23,687 nucleotides of DNA from CAZNKU01 sp045541135 (lineage in GTDB: Bacteria > Bacillota > Clostridia > Monoglobales > Firm-18): contig JAZQIO010000073.1 of NCBI GenBank assembly GCA_045541135.1, positions 1-23,687 on the forward strand, read 5' to 3'. Of this stretch, positions 16,401 through 23,295 are shown piece by piece; the stretch's first letter is position 1, and each line of letters starts with the position of its first letter. The notes below the pieces were generated by a model. The model made no database searches and was not told the origin of the DNA. It saw only the letters and a list, made by a program, of their open reading frames with translations. Made by a program: the position numbers and the translations under genes.

Positions 16401-17218
16401 TTCATATTGATATTACTTGCCTGGCCGTATTTAAGTTCGGGTAATTTGCCGTCCGTTTTATACGCCGCCTTTGAAAGCAAGGCATTATATGCGGCAACAT
16501 TCTGTTCATGTGTAAGATTTTTCTTTATTTCCTCAATATCACTTTTTCTGAACAAAAGTCTCGGATGTTCATCCGGAGGCAAGATATTCGGCAAAGCGTA
16601 GTATAGATTTTCTATATTACCGTTTTCATCTCTAGTATATATTTCGTTAGGATCTACAATAGAAGGTACACCACCTTCGGGAACAAAGGTATAGTCATTC
16701 GTTATGTAAAAAGCGTCATATTGCATAACATCAGAATAATATCTTATTTTAAACTGATGGTCCCCTTCCGTAAGCCAGTATTTGTCATCACATACCCACA
16801 TCCACTCGTCTTTATATGCTACGTCATCAAAAGAATTTTGTTTTCTGTAAACACCGTCATCAAAGCATGTGTAATATTTTGCATGACTGTTTGAACGTAC
16901 ACGCATCCACACATAATATGCGTCATCTTCAGGTACTGTTATGTCATAAACAAGATGAGCATAATTACGTTGAGGAGATGAACCAATTGAAGCATCCTCA
17001 GCAGGCATCATGTAATATCCACCTGAAACTGTGGAATCTTTATACAACTGCATAGGAGCATATGCTGTTCCCGATTCTGCCTCAAAATAAGTTGTGCCGT
17101 TTACCACAATTTTTTCTTTTTCAGCTGTAACAGTATTATCTGCCAAAACAAAGTTTACTGTGCCTAAAACAAACGAAAAGACAAGGAGTAAGGAAATTAT
17201 TTTATATAATTTTTTCAT
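13496..17218 (-). CDS. Secreted heparinase II/III-like polysaccharide lyase with CBM and discoidin domains
   Basis: A 1240-residue exported multidomain protein with a signal peptide ending near residue 26 (VLA). Residues ~40-178 form a carbohydrate-binding-like jelly roll (YFEAESGTAY... YYVWMRVRSNSHA). Residues ~218-540 form an (alpha/alpha) toroid starting HPRLLFRKSDIEEIK. Residues ~555-850 are the heparinase II/III beta-sandwich. Candidate catalytic residues are Asn373/His379 (PSNSQIQGH), Tyr434 or Tyr437 (EDGSAYGMY) and His597/His599 (MGHQHKDSGHF), with the family motif IAHNTMLVYD at 651-660. Residues ~1010-1110 resemble a copper-amine-oxidase N-like repeat (VDGVLYAPIDLLEKVF), and ~1115-1240 an F5/8-type C (CBM32-like) domain. 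The fold occurs in PL8-unrelated families such as PL12, 15, 17 and 21, acting on uronate polymers (heparin, alginate). The exact family and substrate are unknown. RBS AAGGAGG precedes the ATG. Confidence 0.85.
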   Translation of the reverse strand: MKKLYKIISLLLVFSFVLGTVNFVLADNTVTAEKEKIVVNGTTYFEAESGTAYAPMQLYKDSTVSGGYYMMPAEDASIGSSPQRNYAHLVYDITVPEDDAYYVWMRVRSNSHAKYYTCFDDGVYRKQNSFDDVAYKDEWMWVCDDKYWLTEGDHQFKIRYYSDVMQYDAFYITNDYTFVPEGGVPSIVDPNEIYTRDENGNIENLYYALPNILPPDEHPRLLFRKSDIEEIKKNLTHEQNVAAYNALLSKAAYKTDGKLPELKYGQASNINMNIALMIESNAFLYQITGDKSYGEKAIKVARNYMESCMIDKANATSTGRTIMQAVWSTALCYDWCYDLLTEDDKEFLLFHMLYNTRYSEPSYPPVKYEVPSNSQIQGHIMEFQLLGGMMAVAVATYDEAPDYYNVVAGRIQQHLIPTVNRLNESTYYEDGSAYGMYRHYYQVLNNYIFKGMGFENAYYEEGLSLLGYFYTRQPDGELIAEGDEYNYHKTGYIGSDNYIFFLLGNMLENSYLKTEYYRANRKDDMTTNLPGHITPAMWLIINDVDVECDKSFRNFPLTTYTGADNAHMFARTSWDEGFDSNAVICTMNLKNRFSMGHQHKDSGHFNIYYKGLLALDSGTYEGSSFVDSDGKSVTSVGYGSPFHVGYTRQSIAHNTMLVYDPNETKSNPAKNIFSTYDGGQNLPVKAPWNITHIKDYDSEAAIVGETLSYNWGPDLQKPVYSYMKGDITKAYSDKVEEYQRSFVFFNFEDETYPAALIVFDAIRSSSPTFKKTWLLQTEEEPEIDGNTTIVTRDTIDYTGRIVNQTLMPTTGVTINKIGEDFDGINTYWVNGIKYEMKPKSETAEVGNWRVEISPKKAEKQSYFLNVLQIGDNSEYITPLQAKLVEETDVYVGVEIKGHVAYLRKDGMSKGKTFTINPGKSDAERFFAITGLAEGKWTVYDENGKQIAQEYAYKMHDSISFKAKGDKFTLKYTPVTGLVAPDYSVYGLATDDEKGIDVIIDGCYETFREEWIYKDDTVYAPLSETMMKFDIGTYTVSNTYLEVDTDTVKHKFVVGTDGVINVDGVLYAPIDLLEKVFSCKIEYNKISSIVSITYGNRERDRVKIHRYDDPDIVNIATMYAEGNLSAPTTNALDNDKATYSCIIDEGSFVVVLSEESTISKIGLFWYNGSKRNEFFDLYVSPDGDNWTEVFKGQSDGVTDGFEYVDVSSTDKYKYIRIDVHNNTGGTYNSLTEIKVYRGDSK

Positions 17219-17264
17219 TTTGTTTCCTCCTTAACATGGAATTTAAGAATCCATTCAGGTATAC

Positions 17265-19268
17265 TCATTCTTCCAACTGATCTACCACAATGATTACTCT
17301 TGTATCGCCTGTAATGTTATCAAGTGTTATCGAAACTTTTCCACCATCATCAGGCTGTACAATATAGTCACGGTAGAAGCTTGATTCATTTGTAATACCG
17401 TCATAAACATTGTTGTCATCAACTCTGTAACCTATTGCAACATCGCCTTCAAAATCTGTATTGTTCCAATCATCACCAAGTGATGCCTTTATTGTGTCAA
17501 CATCTGTATTTCCCGTTTCATTACCTGCATTTGTAAATACATAAACTCTTGCAGACTGACTGATGTCAAATTCATATTTTACCGTACCTGACAAAGTATA
17601 TGGTGTTCTGAATGCTGTTGCACCAACAAGTTCGTCAGGAACTGTAACAAGTGCAAATTGTCTTTTATCTGTTTCAAAGAATGTTGATGTAGCATTAAGT
17701 ATATTACCTGTTCCTTTGAAAAGCGGAACTGTTGTAGAACTGTTTGACGTGTAAAGCTGATACCTGTCCGTCATAAGTTCTTCATCTCTTAAGTTAGGCT
17801 GTGCAAGATAATATGTTGCAGCAGTTTTCTTTGAGCCGGCTGCTGTATATGAAGCATTTGTTACAAATTCTGTGTCAAGGTACTTAAGGAATATTTTTGG
17901 CGTATTCTTACCTGCAGGAAGTGAAATGTCCAATGTTTCACCGGGTTCCACATAAAAATCTTTGGCGAAAACCATATTACCGTAAGCAACCTGATATGTA
18001 TGTGTTGTAGCAGTTGGATTTATACGCATTTCATAGAACATTCTTCCGTACATTGAGTTATTTGACGGATACATATTGTTATATACTCGTTTCCATGAAG
18101 AATCAAGAAGTGATGTTCCGTCTCGATATGCCATATAAACACGTGCACTGCGGTCTATTGTAAATTTGAAAGCATCGTCGACTGTGGATGCATTAGTTGT
18201 ATTTACCCATGGGGTTGCAAAATACTGTGAACCTAAAATTTCAGGTGCAATATTATCAAAGAACATTGCATTTTGACTGTTATTTCCCAAAGTATCAGAA
18301 TACGCCCATGAAACATTTTCAAGTGTGTTTATTGTCTTATAATAATCCTGAGATCTCAAAGTTGAATCTTCAACATCAGGACCGGGGAATGCATCTGTCC
18401 ATACAGGATTTTGTACATCGTACTGGATTTTAAGCTGTTTATCTGTATAATATTCCTCAGATGTTGTAGCCATATTAGCCTTATACTTACGGAACATAAC
18501 GTTAGTAATCTGTGGAACTGCCTGCGTAACCTCTACTGTATACACCTCGTCACCAACAGTAATTGTTGCTACTGCAGTTTCAGATTCACCCATTACTCCA
18601 ACATTGGATTCAAGTATTGTATGTAGTGGCTTGCTTAAAGGGAACACTCCCTTAAGTTCTACCTTTACATCTGCGGAACTGTTGTTTGTCAATACCACAA
18701 CATCAGGCCATTCAACATAACCTGCATTAACCTCCACAGCACCCGTTTTAGTATCAGGGTCTATTTCTACAACTTCACCGCCTATGATAATTCCATCAAT
18801 GGTATTATCATTACTTCCAGGAACCCCTTTGTTGAATATAGGCTTTGCATTTTCTACACTGTCCCAAAGATATACTTTTACACCGTCGATATCCTTATTT
18901 CCTATGTCAAGCTGTGTTGTAAGCTTCTTTACTCCCTCATCCGAAGAAGCAAAAGTCACAGACTCCGAGTTAAAACTTCTTAAAAATTTACCTTTGTATC
19001 CGACTACAACAAGGCTCACTTTAAGTTCAGAACCGTCATATTCAGATCCTGTTTTAACATTACATGATGCCGTTACTGCCGTTGCATCTGTAATATCATC
19101 AACTTCTTCAAAAGAGGACTCTGATACCTCTTTTTCATAAATCACCTTAACAGGTGTTACTGAAATAACGCCGTCACCCACATAAGGTGTATACTCATAT
19201 GCAAACACACATGGTATTTGCATAATAAGCATAACGACCAGTATAAGAGAAATAAGTATTTTTTTCAT
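17265..19268 (-). CDS. Secreted protein with duplicated beta domain, function unknown
   Basis: A 667-residue exported protein. The signal peptide is residues 1-23 (cut after CVFA). A module at ~80-145 (LVVVGYKGKFLRSF... VKVYLWDSVENAKPI) matches the C-terminal module of the 626-residue secreted protein. A beta-rich stretch follows. Two diverged copies of one domain then occupy ~367-464 and ~565-664. Each has an [F/Y]xFxIxxSARVY strand (FKFTIDRSARVYMAY / YEFDISQSARVYVFT) and later a KDFYVEPGETLDISL / RDYIVQPDDGGKVSI strand. This resembles small accessory beta domains attached to secreted lyases, but I see no enzyme site. The ATG at 19268 is chosen because GGGAGG lies 8 nt upstream; the TTG at 19274 is unlikely. 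Just upstream, TGTTAAAAT (about 19298-19306) could be an extended -10 for an internal promoter, without a good -35. Confidence 0.8.
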   Translation of the reverse strand: MKKILISLILVVMLIMQIPCVFAYEYTPYVGDGVISVTPVKVIYEKEVSESSFEEVDDITDATAVTASCNVKTGSEYDGSELKVSLVVVGYKGKFLRSFNSESVTFASSDEGVKKLTTQLDIGNKDIDGVKVYLWDSVENAKPIFNKGVPGSNDNTIDGIIIGGEVVEIDPDTKTGAVEVNAGYVEWPDVVVLTNNSSADVKVELKGVFPLSKPLHTILESNVGVMGESETAVATITVGDEVYTVEVTQAVPQITNVMFRKYKANMATTSEEYYTDKQLKIQYDVQNPVWTDAFPGPDVEDSTLRSQDYYKTINTLENVSWAYSDTLGNNSQNAMFFDNIAPEILGSQYFATPWVNTTNASTVDDAFKFTIDRSARVYMAYRDGTSLLDSSWKRVYNNMYPSNNSMYGRMFYEMRINPTATTHTYQVAYGNMVFAKDFYVEPGETLDISLPAGKNTPKIFLKYLDTEFVTNASYTAAGSKKTAATYYLAQPNLRDEELMTDRYQLYTSNSSTTVPLFKGTGNILNATSTFFETDKRQFALVTVPDELVGATAFRTPYTLSGTVKYEFDISQSARVYVFTNAGNETGNTDVDTIKASLGDDWNNTDFEGDVAIGYRVDDNNVYDGITNESSFYRDYIVQPDDGGKVSITLDNITGDTRVIIVVDQLEE

Positions 19269-19331
19269 AATCAATACCTCCCGTATTTTCTAACTTTATT
19301 TTAACATATAACCTGCAAAGAGAACACGTGA

Positions 19332-19967
19332 TTATCCCTTGCAAATTCTGGTAAATTCCATTGCTTTTTTCATGATTCCCTCATAGTCGTCATTTTTCAG
19401 ACAGTCAGGAGTAACAAGGGTTGCACCTGCCGCAACTGCAACAGCGCCACAATCCAAAAAGTCTTTTGCGTTGTCAAGTCTTACACCGCCTGTTGTTATA
19501 AACGGAATGTGCGAAAGAGGAGAAATAACCGTTTTAAGATAAGCGATATTGTCAGGCAGAATAGGGAATATTTTTACAATATCCGCTCCCCAATTATAAG
19601 CATTCATAATTTCTGTGGGTGTAAAGGCACCGGGAATTGAAATTAGTCCCAATTTCTTTGTAAGTTTAATAATCTTTTCATCACTATTTGGTGAAACGAT
19701 GCATTTTGCACCAGCCTCTTTTGCGGCATATACAAATTCTTCTTTCACCACCGTACCTGCACAAAGTGAAATATCATCACCCAGCTTTTTTATAATGTCA
19801 AAAGTTTTATTTACCTTATCTATTGTATCGTCACTTGACGGGTTATATGTTACTTCAAAAATCCTTATACCACCGTCATAAAGTGCCTTTACGGTTTTTT
19901 CCGCCTTTTCGAGAGGCAGATGTCTTAAAATTGCTATAAATCCCTGTTTTTTGATAATGTTAATCAT
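19332..19967 (-). CDS. 2-dehydro-3-deoxy-(phospho)gluconate/galactonate aldolase (Eda/DgoA family)
   Basis: A 211-residue class I aldolase with a (beta/alpha)8 barrel. It splits 2-keto-3-deoxy sugar acids, usually the 6-phosphates, into pyruvate plus glyceraldehyde (3-phosphate). Visible family features are Arg15 (AILRHLP), Glu38 as general acid/base (IFEVTYN), the pyruvate-binding CAGTV at 69-73, PGAFTPTE at 112-119, the Schiff-base lysine Lys132 in DIVKIFP, and the phosphate-loop-like TTGGV near 160. Full family length. The start codon lies within the end of the dehydratase gene (8-nt overlap), so the two are coupled. The neighbours make it the last step of the sugar-acid branch. Whether the natural substrate is phosphorylated is unclear because no kdgK-type kinase is in the window. 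The configuration, KDPG or KDPGal, cannot be decided by eye. Confidence 0.9.
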   Translation of the reverse strand: MINIIKKQGFIAILRHLPLEKAEKTVKALYDGGIRIFEVTYNPSSDDTIDKVNKTFDIIKKLGDDISLCAGTVVKEEFVYAAKEAGAKCIVSPNSDEKIIKLTKKLGLISIPGAFTPTEIMNAYNWGADIVKIFPILPDNIAYLKTVISPLSHIPFITTGGVRLDNAKDFLDCGAVAVAAGATLVTPDCLKNDDYEGIMKKAMEFTRICKG

Positions 19968-21147
19968 TTTTATTGCCTATTCCTTCAAAATAGTAATTGT
20001 TGTCATCAAGTGGTCTGATGTTCGTAAGAGCATTATTGTAATGTCTTAAATTACGAGGCTTGTAAGGATATTCCTCAATTACATCCTCATTTATTTCAAT
20101 ACCAAGACCAACGCAGTCATTAATTTTAATAAAGCCGTCTTCAAATACAACTTTTTCATTTGTAACACGTTTTCTGAAACTGCCGTCTGTAAGCATAATT
20201 TCGTGAATTAAGAAATTAGGTACAGTAGCTGCAAGCTGAAGTATAGCCGCATTTGATATAGGACCACTTGGATTGTGGAATGATACAGGAATGTGTTTAG
20301 CCTGCGCCATTGCCGCAATCTTTTTACTTTCAAAAATACCACCTGCATGGAAAATATCAGGCTGTGCAATATCTACTGCATTTTTTGCAAACAAATCCTC
20401 AAATCCGTATATGGAATATACTCTTTCACCTGCAGAAATCGGAACGTTTGAATTTTTCTTGACTTCTGCAATTGCCTGAAGATTGTCAGGAGGACAGGGT
20501 TCTTCCATAAGGAAGATATTAAACTGTTCCAGCCGCTTGGAAATTTTAACCGCCGTATAAGGATTAAATCTTCCGTGACATTCTATCAAAAGGTCAACAT
20601 TCGGACCTACGGCTTCCCTTACCGCACCCACTATATTTTCAGCCTTGATAAGAACTTCGTTTTCAATAGTCATGTGAGAACTGCCAAACGGATCCCATTT
20701 TAGAGCTTTTACTCCAAGTGCAACGGTTTCCTTTGCCTTTGCGGCAAATTCATCGGGAGTTTTAGCACCTACAAACCATGAGTTTGCATACATTTTAACT
20801 TTGTTACGGATTTTACCGCCCAAAAGTGCATATACGGGAGCATTATAATACTTACCCATAATGTCCCAACAAGCCATTTCAATACCGCTTATGGCAGACA
20901 TTAAAACAGGTCCTCCTTTCCAATATATATCACGGTAAACTTCAAAAACCATTTTTTCAATTTCCATAGGGTTTCTTCCTACGATTAATCTTTTAAGATC
21001 TTCAACACAACCGGAAAGCGCCATTTCCTGAGTACCGAGTGATGCCTCACCCCAACCGTAAATACCTTCATCAGTTTCAACCTTTATAAAAGTCCAGTTT
21101 GTTCTGTATGCATCCATTATATATGTTTTAATATCCGTAATTTTCAT
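19960..21147 (-). CDS. Enolase-superfamily sugar-acid dehydratase (mandelate racemase subgroup, gluconate/galactonate dehydratase-like)
   Basis: A 395-residue cytoplasmic enzyme. The capping domain begins MKITDIKTYIMDAYRTNW. The barrel has the basic motif KALKWDPFG (Lys147/Lys150), Mg ligands Glu189 (LLIECHGRF), Glu215 (LMEEPCPP) and Glu241 (SAGERVYS), Asp264 (QPDIFHAGG), and His291 in SFHNPSG as the opposite base. The KALK-DPFG and IE-HGRFN signatures recall archaeal gluconate dehydratases, so dehydration of an aldonate to 2-keto-3-deoxyaldonate is the best guess. A cycloisomerase for an anhydro-sugar acid, or an epimerase, is an alternative in this superfamily. The start at 21147 is supported by AAAGGGAG 10-12 nt upstream, inside the SDR gene end. 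An in-frame start at 21219 would add 24 unrelated residues and overlap the SDR. The gap to the SDR stop is 1 nt. Confidence 0.88.
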   Translation of the reverse strand: MKITDIKTYIMDAYRTNWTFIKVETDEGIYGWGEASLGTQEMALSGCVEDLKRLIVGRNPMEIEKMVFEVYRDIYWKGGPVLMSAISGIEMACWDIMGKYYNAPVYALLGGKIRNKVKMYANSWFVGAKTPDEFAAKAKETVALGVKALKWDPFGSSHMTIENEVLIKAENIVGAVREAVGPNVDLLIECHGRFNPYTAVKISKRLEQFNIFLMEEPCPPDNLQAIAEVKKNSNVPISAGERVYSIYGFEDLFAKNAVDIAQPDIFHAGGIFESKKIAAMAQAKHIPVSFHNPSGPISNAAILQLAATVPNFLIHEIMLTDGSFRKRVTNEKVVFEDGFIKINDCVGLGIEINEDVIEEYPYKPRNLRHYNNALTNIRPLDDNNYYFEGIGNKND

Positions 21148-21148
21148 T

Positions 21149-21940
21149 TTATTCAAACTCCCTTTCGAAGTATTTTCTGTCTTTATATGTAAGAAGTGGT
21201 ACCATAACACCTGCATCAATTACAAGTTCCGTCCCTGTTACCATTTTCGACTTATCACCTGCAAAATACAAAACACCATTTACAATGTCAGATATATCAA
21301 CTTCTCTTTTAAGTGGATATGCCTTTCTGCGAGCATTTGCAAAATCCTCATCAAGAGCATCCCAACGGTGAGTATGTACAGCACCTGCAATAACTGTATT
21401 CACCCTTATATTATAAGGTGCAAGGTCAAAAGCAAGAGTCTTGCCCACCATATTAAGTGCCGCTTTTGACATACTGTAAACCGTTCTGCCCTCGACAGCG
21501 CCCTTACTTTGAACGGAGCTTATAAGAATAATACTGCCGCCGTTATCTTTCATAAGCTTAGCAGATTCACGGCAACAGAAAAAATTACCCTTTACGTTTG
21601 TATCCATTATTTCGTCATATCTTTCCTCAGTGACGTTGTATACATCTATGTCAACTGCAAGGTCTGCCGCGTTTGCAACAAACACATCAAGTTTTCCGCT
21701 GTTTTCCTTAACCTTTGAAAACACTCGACATATATCCTTCACATCTTTAAGGTCAAGAGCATACGGATAAACCTGAACTTCGGGATACTCTTGTTTTAAA
21801 GCATACGCAATTTTCTCAGCAGATTCAAGACTACGGCTTGTTATATGCAAGTCATACCCTTTTCCTGCAAAAGACTTTGCCACTTCAAGACCGGTATTTT
21901 GAGTAGCACCGGTAATAAAAACACTTTTTTTCAAATCCAT
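21149..21940 (-). CDS. Short-chain dehydrogenase/reductase, sugar or sugar-acid oxidoreductase
   Basis: A 263-residue classical SDR. It has the N-terminal Rossmann motif TGATQNTGLE at residues 10-19, the NAAD variant of NNAG at 90-93, Asn115 (DTNVKG), catalytic Ser141 or Ser142 (LISSVQ), and Tyr155/Lys159 in YSMSK. The C-terminal stretch MVTGTELVIDAG is the usual end of the family. In this context it probably oxidises a sugar to its lactone/aldonate or interconverts a keto-sugar acid, supplying substrate for the dehydratase directly downstream. NAD versus NADP preference is not assigned; the residues after the second strand are TSRS. The start at 21940 (MDLKKSVFITG) is preferred because GGTGGA lies 6 nt upstream; the ATG at 21967 has no good site. 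It is the first gene of the minus-strand operon. Confidence 0.87.
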   Translation of the reverse strand: MDLKKSVFITGATQNTGLEVAKSFAGKGYDLHITSRSLESAEKIAYALKQEYPEVQVYPYALDLKDVKDICRVFSKVKENSGKLDVFVANAADLAVDIDVYNVTEERYDEIMDTNVKGNFFCCRESAKLMKDNGGSIILISSVQSKGAVEGRTVYSMSKAALNMVGKTLAFDLAPYNIRVNTVIAGAVHTHRWDALDEDFANARRKAYPLKREVDISDIVNGVLYFAGDKSKMVTGTELVIDAGVMVPLLTYKDRKYFEREFE

Positions 21941-21986
21941 AAATCCACCGCCAAACTTATTTAACATAAAACCATTTTATCCAATA

Positions 21987-22014
21987 TTGACAAAATGTTT
22001 TTTTATAATATAAT
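21987..22014 (+). promoter_or_regulatory. Promoter of the AraC-family regulator gene
   Basis: Consensus TTGACA (21987-21992), a 16-bp spacer and consensus TATAAT (22009-22014) point rightward. Initiation would be near 22021, about 70 nt before the regulator start. The core overlaps the divergent operon promoter, and the AraC operator lies downstream of this start, a layout suited to autorepression. Confidence 0.6.
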
Positions 22015-22041
22015 AATATTATACTTAAAATTCACATTCAA
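22013..22041 (-). promoter_or_regulatory. Regulated promoter of the SDR/lyase operon
   Basis: Read leftward: TTGAAT (22036-22041), then TATAAT after 12 nt (22018-22023) or TATTAT after 17 nt (22013-22018). The first reading needs a -35 that abuts the operator; the second is a normally spaced but weak promoter. Either way it begins 5 nt after the operator half-site at 22047, and the same arrangement is seen at the esterase promoter. The weak -35 fits an activator-dependent promoter. Confidence 0.5.
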
Positions 22042-22046
22042 TGATG

Positions 22047-22077
22047 TTTTGTTTGACAAATTTTGCATTTTGTTTGA
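22047..22077 (-). promoter_or_regulatory. AraC-type operator: two direct half-sites 21 bp apart
   Basis: On the minus strand TCAAACAAAA occurs at 22068-22077 and again at 22047-22056, identical over 10 bp and exactly 21 bp (two helical turns) apart. Tandem direct half-sites with this period are the usual target of AraC-family dimers. It lies directly upstream of the operon promoter and recurs before the esterase gene. Confidence 0.7.
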
Positions 22078-22089
22078 TGAGGTAAAATT

Positions 22090-22920
22090 ATGAAAAAAGA
22101 AAGTTGTATTTTATACGAAAGATACGAAAACACCCCAACTGTCACAGCCCAGAAATTTTATTATTTTCCGCAATGGTCAGGGCACTTTGTATGCAATCCT
22201 GATTTTTATATCGAAAGATGTAACTGGCCGGATATTCTTATTCTCCTCACAACAGCAGGAAACGGAAAGCTTATATACAGGGAAAAGGAATATATTCTGG
22301 ATAAAAACACCTTTGCAATCATAAACTGTATGGATAAATGTACATACTTTCCAATTTCTGAAGAAAATTGGGCATTCAGTTTTTTACACTTTACCGGGTT
22401 ACAGTCAACAGAGCTTTATGAGCATATATACAACCTTAACGACAGCTGCGTTTTCAATACAACCCAGAAAATAGAAAGTAATATGGAAGATTGTATCAAT
22501 CTCTGCAAGGAAAAAGGCAGCAAATATGAAATTCAGCTTTCAAAAAAAATCAGTAATATTCTACACGAAATATTACTGATTATGCAAAGAGACGACAGCG
22601 ACAAAATATCTATGATTTGTGAATATATATCAGAAAATTATACTGAAGATTTATCAACAGAAAGGCTGGCTAAAATATCATGCTTTTCAAGATGCTATTT
22701 TTCCACGATGTTTAAAAAACACACAGGTACATCATTGCATGACTACGTAATCTGTTACAGGCTTGACAGGGCAAAAGAAATGCTTATAAACGATAATTTA
22801 CCCCTGAATATCATTGCCGAAAAAACAGGCTTCAAGGATATGAGCACATTCATACGTGCCTTTAAGAAAAAGGAAAATGTCACACCTTCACAATACAAAA
22901 AAGAGCATTCCAGACATTAA
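22090..22920 (+). CDS. AraC-family transcriptional regulator with N-terminal cupin-like sensor
   Basis: A 276-residue regulator. The N-terminal half (about 20-150) is a beta-rich cupin-like ligand-binding domain (DILILLTTAGNGKLIYREKEY, DKNTFAIINCMDKC). The C-terminal ~100 residues hold the paired helix-turn-helix of AraC/XylS proteins: SMICEYISENYTEDLSTERL, then ISCFSRCYFSTMFKKHTGTS, then the second unit LNIIAEKTGFKDMSTFIRAFKKKENVTPSQYK. It is divergent from the operon starting with the SDR gene. RBS GATGAGG lies 7-8 nt before the ATG at 22090. The ligand is probably a sugar or sugar acid released from the target polymer. The two operators described here, near this gene and before the esterase, are its likely sites and suggest activation. 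It is followed by a strong hairpin terminator. Confidence 0.9.
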   Translation: MKKESCILYERYENTPTVTAQKFYYFPQWSGHFVCNPDFYIERCNWPDILILLTTAGNGKLIYREKEYILDKNTFAIINCMDKCTYFPISEENWAFSFLHFTGLQSTELYEHIYNLNDSCVFNTTQKIESNMEDCINLCKEKGSKYEIQLSKKISNILHEILLIMQRDDSDKISMICEYISENYTEDLSTERLAKISCFSRCYFSTMFKKHTGTSLHDYVICYRLDRAKEMLINDNLPLNIIAEKTGFKDMSTFIRAFKKKENVTPSQYKKEHSRH

Positions 22921-23003
22921 AACAACTGATGCTATAACACAAAACAAAAAGCGCATTCATTACCAAAACAACAGCTTAAAATAAAAGTTAATTCCATCAA
23001 AAA

Positions 23004-23042
23004 TGGCGTGTAATAAAACGAAATTCATTTTGTCACACGCCA
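23004..23042 (+). terminator. Bidirectional hairpin terminator after the AraC gene
   Basis: TGGCGTGT (23004-23011) pairs with ACACGCCA (23035-23042) around a 23-nt loop. AAAATTTTT follows on the plus strand and TTTTTGAT on the minus strand. It lies between the convergent regulator gene and a frameshifted gene fragment, and can serve both. Confidence 0.6.
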
Positions 23043-23063
23043 AAATTTTTGGATTTGTTTTAT

Positions 23064-23295
23064 CTATTTATATTTCCCAAAGCATTCCTCATCGTCTGCA
23101 ATTGGATATATTGTAATTTCAACATCACTTATAACAGCAAATTTCTGTCCTAAAGCACCAAACCATAGTTTATAGCTGAATACAGCTTCATTATCAGTTA
23201 TTTTCCTGATTTTAAAGTCTCTTAAATCTGTTATTGAATATCAGACTTTTCTCTGCAACCTTCTTTGCTTTATCTGTACTTTCATATGGTATCAT
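23064..23295 (-). pseudogene. Frameshifted remnant of a small gene, unidentified
   Basis: A GAGG site (complement at 23301-23304) precedes an ATG at 23293-23295. The frame begins MIPYESTDKAKKVAEKSL and then runs to an early stop. Around 23235-23245 the reading must shift by one base to continue as TDLRDFKIRKITDNEAVFSY and then LWFGALGQKFAVISDVEITI, ending at TAG 23064-23066. The second segment has clear protein-like composition and ends just before a terminator. Together about 75 residues remain. I do not recognise the family; it may be the C-terminal end of a larger secreted or membrane protein. This and the flanking terminator and promoter account for the 624-nt stretch between the regulator and the esterase genes. 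Confidence 0.5.

Noticed and set aside
17216..17225. TTTTGTTT before the lyase gene as another AraC half-site
   Set aside because: It is a single partial match created by the spacer between GGAGG and the ATG, with no partner 21 bp away.
21148..21219. N-terminal extension of the dehydratase
   Set aside because: It overlaps the SDR gene; MKITDIK at 21147 is the standard family N-terminus and has an AAAGGGAG site.
22053..22058. Second TTGACA on the plus strand as the regulator promoter
   Set aside because: No acceptable -10 lies 16-18 nt downstream, and the bases are explained by the operator repeat.
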